Source of the DNA: Opitutales bacterium
GTDB taxonomy: Bacteria; Verrucomicrobiota; Verrucomicrobiia; Opitutales; JABSRG01
Assembly: GCA_028280845.1 (NCBI GenBank)
Contig: JANQKZ010000033.1
Coordinates: 95,208-159,207 of the forward strand
DNA length: 64,000 nt
Reading direction: 5' to 3'
Shown: piece by piece, positions 42,853-51,862 of the stretch
How the letters are laid out: each line of letters starts with the position of its first letter
Numbering within the stretch: the first letter of the stretch is position 1
Translations under genes and position numbers: made by a program
Notes under the pieces: generated by a model
What the model saw: only the letters and a program-made list of their open reading frames with translations
Database searches by the model: none
Told to the model about the DNA's origin: nothing

Positions 42853-45491
42853 CCATCCGTAAAAAGCTTGGGCGCCTCTTTCGCAGCAGACGGCAAGAGC
42901 TGGAGATGGAGACGGAGCTGCAGTTTCATTTGAACCAGTTGGCCGAGGAATTCATGGCTGAAGGCTTGGATCGGGAATCCGCTGAACGGGCCGCCAAAAA
43001 GGAATTTGGGCCCATGGCAGTTTACAAAGAACAGATATGGGATAGTTGGCGACCACCGGCTCTCGCCGACATCCATCGCAGTTTCCAACTGGCCTTGCGA
43101 TCCCTTCGACGCAGCCCGGGGTTTACCGCCATAGCGATTCTCACGCTGGCCTTGGGGATTGGGGCTAATACCGGCATGTTCAGTGTCATGAATTCCATCA
43201 TGATCCGCCCCCTCCCCTATGGAAATAGCGAGGGCCTGGACCGCATTTACCGCGCGACTCCAGAGAATCCAAAGGGAGCGATTTCCCCCGCCGATCTTCT
43301 GGATTTACGGCAGGAAGCCGAAGCCTATGGGGAAATTGCCGTTTATGCTTATGTGGACATGACCATCGTTCAACCCGGAAAACCCGCAGATTTGACCCAT
43401 GGCATCCGGGTATCCTCCAATTATTTCGACACGCTTCAGGTCACTCCCATCCTGGGCCGCTCTTTTTCCCTTGAAGAGGAAATCTTAGGCAATCATCGCG
43501 TGCTCCTCCTCAGTTATGCCACTTGGCAACGGCAGTTTGGCGGGGAGTTCGATGTTATCGGTCGCACCGTGCGCGTAAACGGTGAACCGCACGAAATCAT
43601 CGGAGTCCTGCCAGAATCCTACAGCGATTGGCGTTATATGGGACATGTCGACATTTTCCGACCACTCGGCCTTACCCCAGAGGAAACTCAGGAGCGAGCG
43701 GAAACTACCATGCATCTGATCGGGCGGCCTCACCCTCATTTAGACAGGGAAGAATCTCACACTTTTCTGAGCGCTATCTCCGAAAAGCTCGCCGGGACCC
43801 ACCCCGAGGTTAACGAAGGCAGTTATTGGTGGGCCCAACCCTTAAACCTGATCGTGGCCGATGCCCCAAGCCGGGGGGTTCTGTCCATGATCGTCGGTCT
43901 CTCCGGATTCGTCCTGCTCATTGGCTGTTCCAACTTAGCCAACCTTATGCTGGCTCGCACCATAGCCCGTTCGAGGGAATTTGCTATGCGCTCCGCCTTA
44001 GGAGCATCCCGGCTGCAATTGCTCAAACCGCTTGTCCTGGAAGCCCTCATCCTTTCTCTCATGGGAGGAGTGCTTGCGGTCCTCGTAGCCGTATGGGTCA
44101 CCGACTGGCTAACCCTGGCTTCCACCAATCTGGAGGGGGATGTTGCCGCATTTTATCTCGACTGGCGAGTCCTTGCCTGGGCCTTGGCCGCGTCTGTCGC
44201 CACAGCCATAGCCTTCAGTCTGGCCCCCGGATTATTTGCCATGAGGATTGATGTGAATGAGGCCCTCAAAAGTGGAGGCCGCACAGTCAGCCCGGGGCGC
44301 GGCCACCAGCGGTTGAGCAAGATCCTGATTATTGGTCAATTTGCCATGGCCATGATATTACTGGCCGGGGCTGCCTTGTATGGAAAAGGTCTCCATGACG
44401 CCACCTCTCGCCGATTTGGGTGGGATTCCCAAAACCTGATCACGGGTCAGATCCTTTTGCCGGAAGGCACCTATCCGGACCAGGAATCCATTCGGGTATT
44501 CCACCAGGAAACACTCGAAAAACTGGAAGCCCTTCCTGGCGCTGTCTCAGCGAGCATTTCTTACTACAACCCATTCCTGCCATGGCATAATCCGCAGCGC
44601 TTCGTGCCCGGTGGCAAGAATCTTCCGGAACCAGGCCGGGAACCACTGGTTGAAGTCAATGCCGTGACTCCCAGGTACTTTGAGACGATGGGCACCCCCG
44701 TTCATACCGGTCGCGGCTTCCTGGACAGCGATACCTTGAATAGCCCAAAGGTGTTCATCATCAACCAATACATGGCGGAAGCCTTTTTCCCTGGTGAAAA
44801 CCCCATTGGGCAACAAGTGGGCGCCGTTGATGAGTCCGGCTACATTTGGGGGGAAGTGGTCGGTGTGGCATCGAACGTCCAATCCGTTTTTCCTGATACC
44901 CAACAATGGCGTTATCAACTCTACACGCCCATGGCCCAGGCCCTTGAACATCGCGGAGAAATCGCTGTGAAAACGAATGGTGCAGACCCGGAAATGCTTC
45001 TCCCCCTCATCCGTCAAACCATGACCGAAATGGATCCCGATCTCCCCCTGCGGTATTTGCGTACCGCAGATACTGCGGTGGAAGATGATACCTACCAACA
45101 ACGGGTTCTATATGGAATTCTGAGTGGTTTAGCCTATCTTGGCCTGGGTCTGGCCGCACTCGGTATCTACGGCGTAATTTCGCGGACCATCGTGTTGCGC
45201 ACGGGTGAATTTGGGATTCGTCTCGCAATCGGGGCCAGGGTCCATCACATCATGCGAATGGTTCTAATCTCTGGACTCAAGCTCTCGTTGGCGGGTGCAG
45301 GAATAGGAATCGCGGGCGCCTATGGATTTGCCCATCTCATCGTCATGGCCTTCCCCGGTCTGAACCTGGACATTGTTCCGGTCATCTTCGGGACGGCCTT
45401 GGTCTTGATTTTCGTTTCCCTGGCAGCCAGTTTTCTTCCCTCCCGGCGTGCATCCCGAATCAGCCCGACCGAGGCCTTGCGCGCCGAATGA
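42849..45491 (+). CDS. ABC transporter permease of the ADOP type (MacB-like, no ATPase)
   Basis: 880 residues. An N-terminal soluble segment (1-75, RQELEMETELQFHLNQLAEEF, GLDRESAERAAKKEFG) is typical of acidobacterial duplicated orphan permeases. Two FtsX-type permease halves follow: first with SPGFTAIAILTLALGIGANT (~95) and helices at ~335-465; second starting ~500 (LIIGQFAMAMILLAGAALYGKGL) and ending with helices ~755-870 and the motif ASRISPTEALRAE. Periplasmic MacB-like domains lie between. No ATPase gene is adjacent. The role may be export of antimicrobials or lipoprotein handling. Confidence 0.92.
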   Translation: MTIRKKLGRLFRSRRQELEMETELQFHLNQLAEEFMAEGLDRESAERAAKKEFGPMAVYKEQIWDSWRPPALADIHRSFQLALRSLRRSPGFTAIAILTLALGIGANTGMFSVMNSIMIRPLPYGNSEGLDRIYRATPENPKGAISPADLLDLRQEAEAYGEIAVYAYVDMTIVQPGKPADLTHGIRVSSNYFDTLQVTPILGRSFSLEEEILGNHRVLLLSYATWQRQFGGEFDVIGRTVRVNGEPHEIIGVLPESYSDWRYMGHVDIFRPLGLTPEETQERAETTMHLIGRPHPHLDREESHTFLSAISEKLAGTHPEVNEGSYWWAQPLNLIVADAPSRGVLSMIVGLSGFVLLIGCSNLANLMLARTIARSREFAMRSALGASRLQLLKPLVLEALILSLMGGVLAVLVAVWVTDWLTLASTNLEGDVAAFYLDWRVLAWALAASVATAIAFSLAPGLFAMRIDVNEALKSGGRTVSPGRGHQRLSKILIIGQFAMAMILLAGAALYGKGLHDATSRRFGWDSQNLITGQILLPEGTYPDQESIRVFHQETLEKLEALPGAVSASISYYNPFLPWHNPQRFVPGGKNLPEPGREPLVEVNAVTPRYFETMGTPVHTGRGFLDSDTLNSPKVFIINQYMAEAFFPGENPIGQQVGAVDESGYIWGEVVGVASNVQSVFPDTQQWRYQLYTPMAQALEHRGEIAVKTNGADPEMLLPLIRQTMTEMDPDLPLRYLRTADTAVEDDTYQQRVLYGILSGLAYLGLGLAALGIYGVISRTIVLRTGEFGIRLAIGARVHHIMRMVLISGLKLSLAGAGIGIAGAYGFAHLIVMAFPGLNLDIVPVIFGTALVLIFVSLAASFLPSRRASRISPTEALRAE

Positions 45492-45538
45492 ATGCATAGC
45501 ATTGCTCCACTCGCATGTGTCTGACATGCTCAACTGCT

Positions 45539-46630
45539 ATGAGGCTCATTATTCTACTGGCTTTATTGTTGGGACCCCCACTGTTTTCGAGGGAACCCAC
45601 ATTCCACTTACAGGATGCCAGCGCCCTGATCACAAAAGTATATATGCAGGGTCAGCTCACCCTTCATGGTTACAAAAAAGACCTCATGGTGGAGGTTATC
45701 CTTAGAGATCAGTTGATCGAGCATCCACCCCCCCTCGACGAGCCTTACCTTCAACTGGGCCCGTCGATAGGATTCGTTCCCCATCCCGGTCCCTATCGCT
45801 ATCGCGGACCTTTTAACTGTACCCCCTATTGGTTATATCTCGCGAGCCAGGATCCCGTTTGGATCCCTGCCATTCTGGAACCATCCGAAGATTACATTTC
45901 CCATGCCGCACGATCGCCTGAAGGAGGGATCCTTCATCCGCGAAGTAAACGCCGAGGCGGTGGCCACGCCCTCCTCATAGATTCACTCATGGATGTTGCG
46001 TTTCGCCTCGCCCTGCTCGGTAAGTTCTCCCATGACGAGCGTTACTTTGAGGAGGCCGTCCGGCAATTCGAAATCCATCGCAATATTTTGCGGGACCCAG
46101 AAACCGGGCTCTGGAGTCAAGGGCGGGGTTGGATCAACCAGAACCCTGCCGCCCGCTCCCCGGGAACCTGGTCACGAGGGCATGGTTGGTTGATCAAGGG
46201 CATGGTCGATACCTTGGCGATACTCCCCGAAAACAGTCCCGGATTCTCGACCCTCCAAGCGATGCTGGAGGACCTCGCCTACGCCCTCCTCGAGGTACAA
46301 TTAGAGCAAGGGTTGTGGCCTTGCCTGCTCCATCTGCCCGCAGACCGCTCTCCCCCTGAGACGAGCGGGTCCGCCCTCATCGCTGGTTCGATCGCCATAG
46401 CCATCCACCAGGGATGGCTCCCGGAAACGCCCTTCCTCCCCCACATTCACAAGACATTTGAAGCCCTGCCGCACTATGTAAACCCCAACGGTACGGTTGA
46501 ATCCGTCAGCCCCGGGCCGGGCCCTCTCAGCGAATGGGAACCGTGGGCGGTCACATCTTTCCCCCCGGGAGATGAACATGGTCCCTTCGCGATCGTCTAT
46601 GCGGCCATGGGGCAGAAACTGCTGGATTAA
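45539..46630 (+). CDS. GH88/GH105 unsaturated uronyl hydrolase-like enzyme
   Basis: 363 residues from ATG 45539, which gives a signal peptide (RLIILLALLLGPPLFS); a start at 45515 would bury it. The (alpha/alpha)6 barrel has the motifs GHALLIDSLMDVAFRLALLG (catalytic Asp region), GLWSQGRGWINQ, WSRGHGWLIKGMVDTL and ETSGSALIAGSIA, all typical of GH105. Known members remove unsaturated galacturonyl or glucuronyl residues left by polysaccharide lyases. It is immediately upstream (58 bases) of a GH28 gene, so pectin breakdown is a plausible joint role. It has a long, unusual N-terminal insert (about residues 50-95). Confidence 0.85.
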   Translation: MRLIILLALLLGPPLFSREPTFHLQDASALITKVYMQGQLTLHGYKKDLMVEVILRDQLIEHPPPLDEPYLQLGPSIGFVPHPGPYRYRGPFNCTPYWLYLASQDPVWIPAILEPSEDYISHAARSPEGGILHPRSKRRGGGHALLIDSLMDVAFRLALLGKFSHDERYFEEAVRQFEIHRNILRDPETGLWSQGRGWINQNPAARSPGTWSRGHGWLIKGMVDTLAILPENSPGFSTLQAMLEDLAYALLEVQLEQGLWPCLLHLPADRSPPETSGSALIAGSIAIAIHQGWLPETPFLPHIHKTFEALPHYVNPNGTVESVSPGPGPLSEWEPWAVTSFPPGDEHGPFAIVYAAMGQKLLD

Positions 46631-46688
46631 TCAACGGCTAGTGAAAAGGGACCTGAACCAATCCCCGATTCGCTGAATTATACCGGGT

Positions 46689-48101
46689 ATGATTCGTGGA
46701 ATTTCAGGATTCGGTTTTTCCCTGCTCGCGCTCTCCCTCATTTCTCCCCTCGTGTCCAAACCTGTGGAAGACTTCGGGGCCATCGCCGATGGTAAAACCG
46801 ATAATCGTAAGGTCTTGCAGGCAGCCATCGACCATCTCGCCGAGCAGGGAGGCGGCCTCCTGGTTTTCACCAACGGGACCTACCTCACCGGCTCGCTCGA
46901 ATTGAAGTCTGGCCTCCACCTCCGCATCCTGCCCGGAACCATCTTGAAGGCTGCAGAAGATCCGGAATCTATCCGCTACTTTCAATCCTCGGTCATCAGT
47001 CGCCTGGATGTGGTCCCATGGAAAGCCTGGTTGTTTGCCGACTCCCAGGCCAATATCCGAATTGATGGTGGCGGCCTCCTCGATGCCTCAGGGGACGCAG
47101 CAGTATTTCGGGATGGAGTCGAAAACAGCCCCTTTCGGCATTACGGGCTCTTCATGGTAAACTGCGAAAATACCACGGTGGAAGACCTGTCCATGCGCTC
47201 CTCAGCTTTCTGGATGCAGCGCTTCCTCCAGTGCAAAGGCATTCAGCTGTCCGGGTTGTCAATCTACAATCATGCCAACAAAAACAATGATGGCATCGAT
47301 ATTGATTCCTCCCAAGACGTCATCATCAGCAACTGTCTGGTTGACTCCAGCGATGATGCGATCGTCATCAAATCGAATGGTGAACAACCCAGCCGAAATA
47401 TCGTGATCACGAACTGCATTCTGGCCACTCACGCTTCCGCCCTGAAAACGGGAACCGGGTCGGTCGGCGGGTTTGAAAACATTACCGTGAGCAACATTGT
47501 TATTCGGCGTTCCTCCTCCCCGGAGATGCTCCATCCCTTAAAGGTGTGGCAGGGGTTAACCGGTATTGATCTGATCACAACGGATGGTGGCCCGATGCGT
47601 AATATTACCATTAGCAACGTCATCATGGAGGGGGTCCAGAACCCGATCCATGTCCGCCTCGGCAATCGGCTCTCCGGTAACGTGGCCCGCCAGGGCTATG
47701 GTGGAGATGGAGACAGCCTGCAAGGCGTCCAGGCCAGCGACAAAGCCACCGAACTCCGCAAAGAAATCGTCATGGAAGGCATCACCTTGTCCCAAATCAC
47801 CGCTCGCAATACCGGCCCCTGGCCCATCGTCATTGCGGGCCATGAGGGGCATCCGGTTAAAGACATCACCCTGCGGGATATCCTCCTTTACCAGGCCGTG
47901 CCAGGAACCCGGAAGGATTTAGACCAGGACCCCAATTGGCAGGCCAGCGGCTACCCGGGCCGTGGCATGTATGGAACCGCCCTCCCCGCCTACGGCTTGG
48001 TGACCAATTACACTGAAGGCTTAGTGGTGGAGAACGTTCGAGCCACGCCGGCACCGGGCGATCCCCGCCCCGCCGAGCTGCACCTCCACCGGCACGAGTA
48101 G
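46689..48101 (+). CDS. GH28 polygalacturonase-like enzyme
   Basis: 470 residues with a signal peptide (GFGFSLLALSLISPLVS). The right-handed beta-helix shows the family motifs in order: NNDGIDID with Asp201 (NTD position), SSDDAIVIKS with Asp222 and Asp223 (DD position), then THASALKTGTG where most polygalacturonases have G-H-G, and HVRLGNR at the R-I/L-K position. The missing GHG His fits exo-acting or rhamnogalacturonan-type members better than endo-polygalacturonase. Likely periplasmic or secreted and cotranscribed with the GH105 gene. Substrate not proven. Confidence 0.88.
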   Translation: MIRGISGFGFSLLALSLISPLVSKPVEDFGAIADGKTDNRKVLQAAIDHLAEQGGGLLVFTNGTYLTGSLELKSGLHLRILPGTILKAAEDPESIRYFQSSVISRLDVVPWKAWLFADSQANIRIDGGGLLDASGDAAVFRDGVENSPFRHYGLFMVNCENTTVEDLSMRSSAFWMQRFLQCKGIQLSGLSIYNHANKNNDGIDIDSSQDVIISNCLVDSSDDAIVIKSNGEQPSRNIVITNCILATHASALKTGTGSVGGFENITVSNIVIRRSSSPEMLHPLKVWQGLTGIDLITTDGGPMRNITISNVIMEGVQNPIHVRLGNRLSGNVARQGYGGDGDSLQGVQASDKATELRKEIVMEGITLSQITARNTGPWPIVIAGHEGHPVKDITLRDILLYQAVPGTRKDLDQDPNWQASGYPGRGMYGTALPAYGLVTNYTEGLVVENVRATPAPGDPRPAELHLHRHE

Positions 48102-48163
48102 AAAGAGGACCCGTAACTTGGAATTATCTTCTCTGTGGGAGCGGCCTAAGGACGACCGACGCC

Positions 48164-50185
48164 CTAAAAACAACACCGCTTGAACGCCTCAATCGCTTCG
48201 TACTCTGCGAGCCCCAATTGGTCATAGATTTCGGCCGTCCGTGCATTCCGTTGCTCGGCTTGCCGCCAGGGTTCACTACCCGACAGATCGGGAATCAGCG
48301 CGGTGTCCTTTTGCGACTGGTGACGGAAAATGGCATTCCGTTTCCGGATCACTTCTTCCGGGCTGAGTGGAACGGCCATTTCAATATCATCCACACTCCA
48401 CTCCTGCCAGGCGCCACGATAGAGCCAGATCCAGCAATCGTCTAACCAGTCATCCCCTGATCGGCGGATCGCACTCAAAGCTTGAATCAGGGCATCCAGA
48501 CAGACCCGGTGCACCCCGAGCGGATCCGACAGATCCCCCGCAGCGTAAATTTGTTGGGGTTTAATGGCCGTCAGAATCTTCACCATCTGGTTGATATCTG
48601 CTTCCCCCAGCGAGTTCAGGCTCACGCCTCCCGTTTCATAAAAGGGCATATCGAGGAAAAACTCGTGAGCCGAAGGAATACCGACAAAGCGACAAGCCGC
48701 TTTCGCTTCACTGCGACGAATCAGGCGCTTCACCATGCGCACAACGAGCGGCTCCGGATCGCCGGGAGTCAAGGAATTCAAAGATTTGAACACCTCATCA
48801 TACACCGACGCCTCCTGGGTCAGTTTATCGGCCAGCGCATCATCCAGGTCTTGGACAAATTCTGCGTATCGCAAGGCCTCCTCATCCGATACGCCCATCG
48901 CCCCTGAGGTCTGGAAGGCGACATACACATCATGCCCCTGATCCACTAATCGGTGCAGGGTTCCCCCCATCGAAACCACGGCATCATCCGGCAGCGGACT
49001 GAAAACCAGGGCCTTTTTCGAAGCAGGTGCGGCTCGTTCGGGACGGTAGGTATCATCCGCATTTGGCTTCCCGCCCGGCCATCCCGTGATGGTGTGCTGT
49101 ACCTCGTTGAAAACCCGGATATTGATGTCGTAGGCCGATCCACGGTCTACCACCAGGTCACTCATGCCGTTGTCGTTATAATCACGGTCCGTCAACTTCA
49201 GAATAGGCTTTTGCAAATGCTGGGATAACCAGATCACTGCGCTCTTGGTCAACTGATCCACGGTTTCAAAATAAATCGGGTCACCCCCCGTTCCGGAAAA
49301 TACCACCGACTTCGTCGTCGTTTCGCGCCAGTCCACCGACCCGACAGCCCAGGGCGTTTTGATCCGGGTCAGTTCCGCGGCCGCCGCCCGATCCAGGACA
49401 AAGGAGACATTCGTATGATCTTGCAGAAAAGTGGCCGGAATCTGTTCGCTGATTTCCCCTTCTACCGATCTCTTAATGATCGGGGCCTTCCCCTCACCCC
49501 ACGCCATCAAAACAACCCGGCGGGCATTCATGATCGTTTCCACCCCCATCGTTACCGCCTTAGTGGGTACATTGCTCCGCCCCATGAAATCTTTGGCCGC
49601 GTCGAGCCGCGTGATTTCATCCAGGGTAATCATCCGGGTTCTGGAAAACCGGTGGGAGCCCGGTTCATTGAAACCGATGTGGCCGGTTCGTCCAATCCCC
49701 AGGATCTGCAGATCCAAGCCACCCAGCTCCAGGATCATTTGCTCATATTTCTGGCAGAACCCTTCCACCTCACCTCGGGGTAAAGTGCCATCCGGGATGT
49801 GTACCCGCTCCATGTCGATATCCACATGATCAAACAACAACTCTCGCATGAAACGGACATAGCTCTGGAACGCGATCGGCTCCATGGGATAGTATTCGTC
49901 AAGATTGAAGGTGTGGACATTGGCAAAACTCAAACCTTCCTCACGGTGCAATCGCACCAATTCCGCGTAGACTTTTTTCGGGGTCGAGCCTGTTGCCAAG
50001 CCAAGAACACACGGTTCACCTGCTTGCGCCTTCTGTTTGATCAGGTCGGCAATTTCTTGCGCCACTACCTGAGATGCTAAGATGGAGTCCTCAAAAATGA
50101 CCGTATGGGCTTTTTCAAACTTGGTCCGATCATCAATCTCCCAGGCCTGGCGGCCGAGGTGTTCAGGTTGGGCTTCTTTCAACAT
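48164..50185 (-). CDS. nagB: Glucosamine-6-phosphate deaminase fused to PIG-L-like domain
   Basis: 673 residues from ATG 50185, just after the terminator of the upstream gene. Residues 25-280 are the NagB isomerase fold with NLDEYYPM (Asp96/Glu97), GIGRTGHIGFNEPG (164-176) and the TPTK-like phosphate loop GLATGSTPKK. It converts glucosamine 6-phosphate to fructose 6-phosphate and ammonia. Residues ~390-673 are a PIG-L-type deacetylase-like domain, as in long NagB proteins of Bacteroidota. The metal motif is altered: PLPDD (Leu398) replaces PHPDD and DPLGVH (Leu556) replaces DPHGTH. The C-terminal domain has probably lost zinc binding. Confidence 0.92.
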   Translation of the reverse strand: MLKEAQPEHLGRQAWEIDDRTKFEKAHTVIFEDSILASQVVAQEIADLIKQKAQAGEPCVLGLATGSTPKKVYAELVRLHREEGLSFANVHTFNLDEYYPMEPIAFQSYVRFMRELLFDHVDIDMERVHIPDGTLPRGEVEGFCQKYEQMILELGGLDLQILGIGRTGHIGFNEPGSHRFSRTRMITLDEITRLDAAKDFMGRSNVPTKAVTMGVETIMNARRVVLMAWGEGKAPIIKRSVEGEISEQIPATFLQDHTNVSFVLDRAAAAELTRIKTPWAVGSVDWRETTTKSVVFSGTGGDPIYFETVDQLTKSAVIWLSQHLQKPILKLTDRDYNDNGMSDLVVDRGSAYDINIRVFNEVQHTITGWPGGKPNADDTYRPERAAPASKKALVFSPLPDDAVVSMGGTLHRLVDQGHDVYVAFQTSGAMGVSDEEALRYAEFVQDLDDALADKLTQEASVYDEVFKSLNSLTPGDPEPLVVRMVKRLIRRSEAKAACRFVGIPSAHEFFLDMPFYETGGVSLNSLGEADINQMVKILTAIKPQQIYAAGDLSDPLGVHRVCLDALIQALSAIRRSGDDWLDDCWIWLYRGAWQEWSVDDIEMAVPLSPEEVIRKRNAIFRHQSQKDTALIPDLSGSEPWRQAEQRNARTAEIYDQLGLAEYEAIEAFKRCCF

Positions 50186-50203
50186 GGGGTTTGGATTGCT
50201 TGG

Positions 50204-50241
50204 AAAAAAAAGGATGGAACCTCCTTCATAAGGCTCCATCC
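50204..50241 (-). terminator. Rho-independent terminator of the isocitrate dehydrogenase gene
   Basis: Read on minus: GGATGGAGCCT, a loop, then AGGTTCCATCC, a stem with 10 pairs and one mismatch, followed by eight T residues (A-run at 50204-50211 on plus). It starts 24 bases after the icd stop (50265) and lies just before the NagB start. Confidence 0.85.
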
Positions 50242-50264
50242 CTGAAGAGAAAAGTTCAATTCAC

Positions 50265-51746
50265 TTAATCTTCGCCCTGGGCCAGGGTAAAAGCATCCTC
50301 TCCGTCGAACCGATTCAACTTCTCCAGTTGCATCCAGCGAAGTCCATTCTGCTCCAAACGCCCCAGCAACCCCTGAAGAGCCTGGGTTGAAAAGTCAGCT
50401 TCCGGGCCGTCCCTCAGCATGAAACGGCAACGCCAGTGGTCCACGCAATCAGTGACGGCTCCCCGATCTGGATATACGACGGTACCACGATTCGATATCA
50501 TTTTGAGCTGAAACGGAGTGCCGATCGCAGCTTCCTCCAACAGTGACCCGATGACCCGGGGATATCCGTCAAATTGCACAAATACGTCAAGCCCCACCAC
50601 CGTCTGGGACAGCGGTCGATCCCGCACCACCTCCTTTGGCCGGTCGGGAATACGGATGGGTTTATACTCCCGCAGCATATCCCCCTCAGGGTGTTCTCCC
50701 AGGTTGGCAATGATCCGATCCGCAAAGGCAGTAGTACCCGCCGTGCGACCGCCCCTGGAGATATCGGCGGGCAGTGGTCCACCCAAATCGAGCGTCACGA
50801 GCAAGGCCCCTTCCACTTTATCCGCCACCTCGAATTGCCCCAGGTAACGCAGCATCATCACCGACGAGAGCAGGAGGGCAGTCGGGTTGGCCATGTCCTT
50901 CCCAGCCAGGTCGGGGGCCGAGCCATGAACCGCTTCAAAAATCCCGCATTCATGCCCGATGTTCGCCGACGGGGCGAGCCCCAGGCCCCCTACCAAGCCA
51001 CTCGTGAGATCGCTTATAATATCCCCATTCATGTTGGTTGTCAGGATTACTTCGAACTGCTCTGGCCGAATGACGAGCTGGTGCGCACAGTTGTCGATCA
51101 GCTGGTGGTGAGCTTCAATTTCAGGGTATTCCTTGGCAACTTGTTCAAACTCACGCTTCATCATGCCCTCCGTCTTTTTCATGATGTTCGCTTTCGTGGC
51201 AACATGAACCGATCCCCGTCCCTCTGCCCGGGCCAGTTCAAAAGCCAAACGGGAAGCTTTTTCGCAGCCCTTCGAAGAAATGAGCTTTAAGCACTGGGCA
51301 ACATCGGGAGTCTGCCCATGCTCAATCCCGGCGTAGAGGTCTTCTACATTCTCTCGGACAACCACCAGATCGATCCCCCTGCCACTGAAGGGGGTCACCA
51401 CTCCCGGGAGCTCGCGCACCGGACGGATGTTTCCGAACGTTTCAAAGAGTTTACGTAGCGTTACGTTCGCGCTCTTGCCTCCATATCCCACTGGCGTAGC
51501 CAAAGGTCCTTTCAGGGCCACCTTGTTGCGGGAGAGGGAATCTATCGTGTCTTGCGGCACTCCCGAAGCGATTCCTGCCTCGAAGGCCTGGGAACCCGCC
51601 CTGGCATCTTCCCACTCCAGACTCGCTCCCGCTGCATGCAGAATCGCCTTTACCGATTCCATGATCTCAGGACCCACCCCGTCTCCGGGTATACAGGTCA
51701 CGGTCTGTTGGGTGATTGCCGGTTTCCCGTTTTCAAATTTTAGCAT
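50265..51746 (-). CDS. icd: NADP-dependent isocitrate dehydrogenase, long (Thermus-type)
   Basis: 493 residues from ATG 51746 (LKFENGKPAITQQTVTCIPGDG); the longer in-frame start is an AT-rich leader repeat. Core motifs: GDGVGPEIMES, PLATPVGYGGKSANVTLRKLF (isocitrate-binding Ser/Asn), VVVRENVEDLYAGIE, TKANIMKKTEG, NMNGDIISDLTSGL and the cofactor loop GIFEAVHGSAPDLAGKD. A C-terminal extension of about 145 residues (from ~350, PIRIPDRPKEVV...) matches the layout of the ~495-residue Thermus thermophilus enzyme. Citric acid cycle step isocitrate to 2-oxoglutarate. Divergent from LysR gene. Confidence 0.93.
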   Translation of the reverse strand: MLKFENGKPAITQQTVTCIPGDGVGPEIMESVKAILHAAGASLEWEDARAGSQAFEAGIASGVPQDTIDSLSRNKVALKGPLATPVGYGGKSANVTLRKLFETFGNIRPVRELPGVVTPFSGRGIDLVVVRENVEDLYAGIEHGQTPDVAQCLKLISSKGCEKASRLAFELARAEGRGSVHVATKANIMKKTEGMMKREFEQVAKEYPEIEAHHQLIDNCAHQLVIRPEQFEVILTTNMNGDIISDLTSGLVGGLGLAPSANIGHECGIFEAVHGSAPDLAGKDMANPTALLLSSVMMLRYLGQFEVADKVEGALLVTLDLGGPLPADISRGGRTAGTTAFADRIIANLGEHPEGDMLREYKPIRIPDRPKEVVRDRPLSQTVVGLDVFVQFDGYPRVIGSLLEEAAIGTPFQLKMISNRGTVVYPDRGAVTDCVDHWRCRFMLRDGPEADFSTQALQGLLGRLEQNGLRWMQLEKLNRFDGEDAFTLAQGED

Positions 51747-51818
51747 AGCTCTAATGTTCGATTTAAGTTCTGGTTCGAGTTTCAGCTTGAGTTTAAGGGC
51801 AAAATCCAAATCGTTCCA

Positions 51819-51855
51819 ATAGATAGTTTTAATATTTTTATTCGTTTTTATCTAT
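51819..51855. promoter_or_regulatory. Inverted repeat between icd and lysR genes
   Basis: ATAGATA (51819-51825) and TATCTAT (51849-51855) form a perfect 7-base inverted repeat separated by 23 AT-rich bases in the divergent intergenic region. Spacing is wide for a single hairpin and suits a LysR dimer or tetramer site; this is inference. Confidence 0.45.
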
Positions 51856-51862
51856 ACTCATC

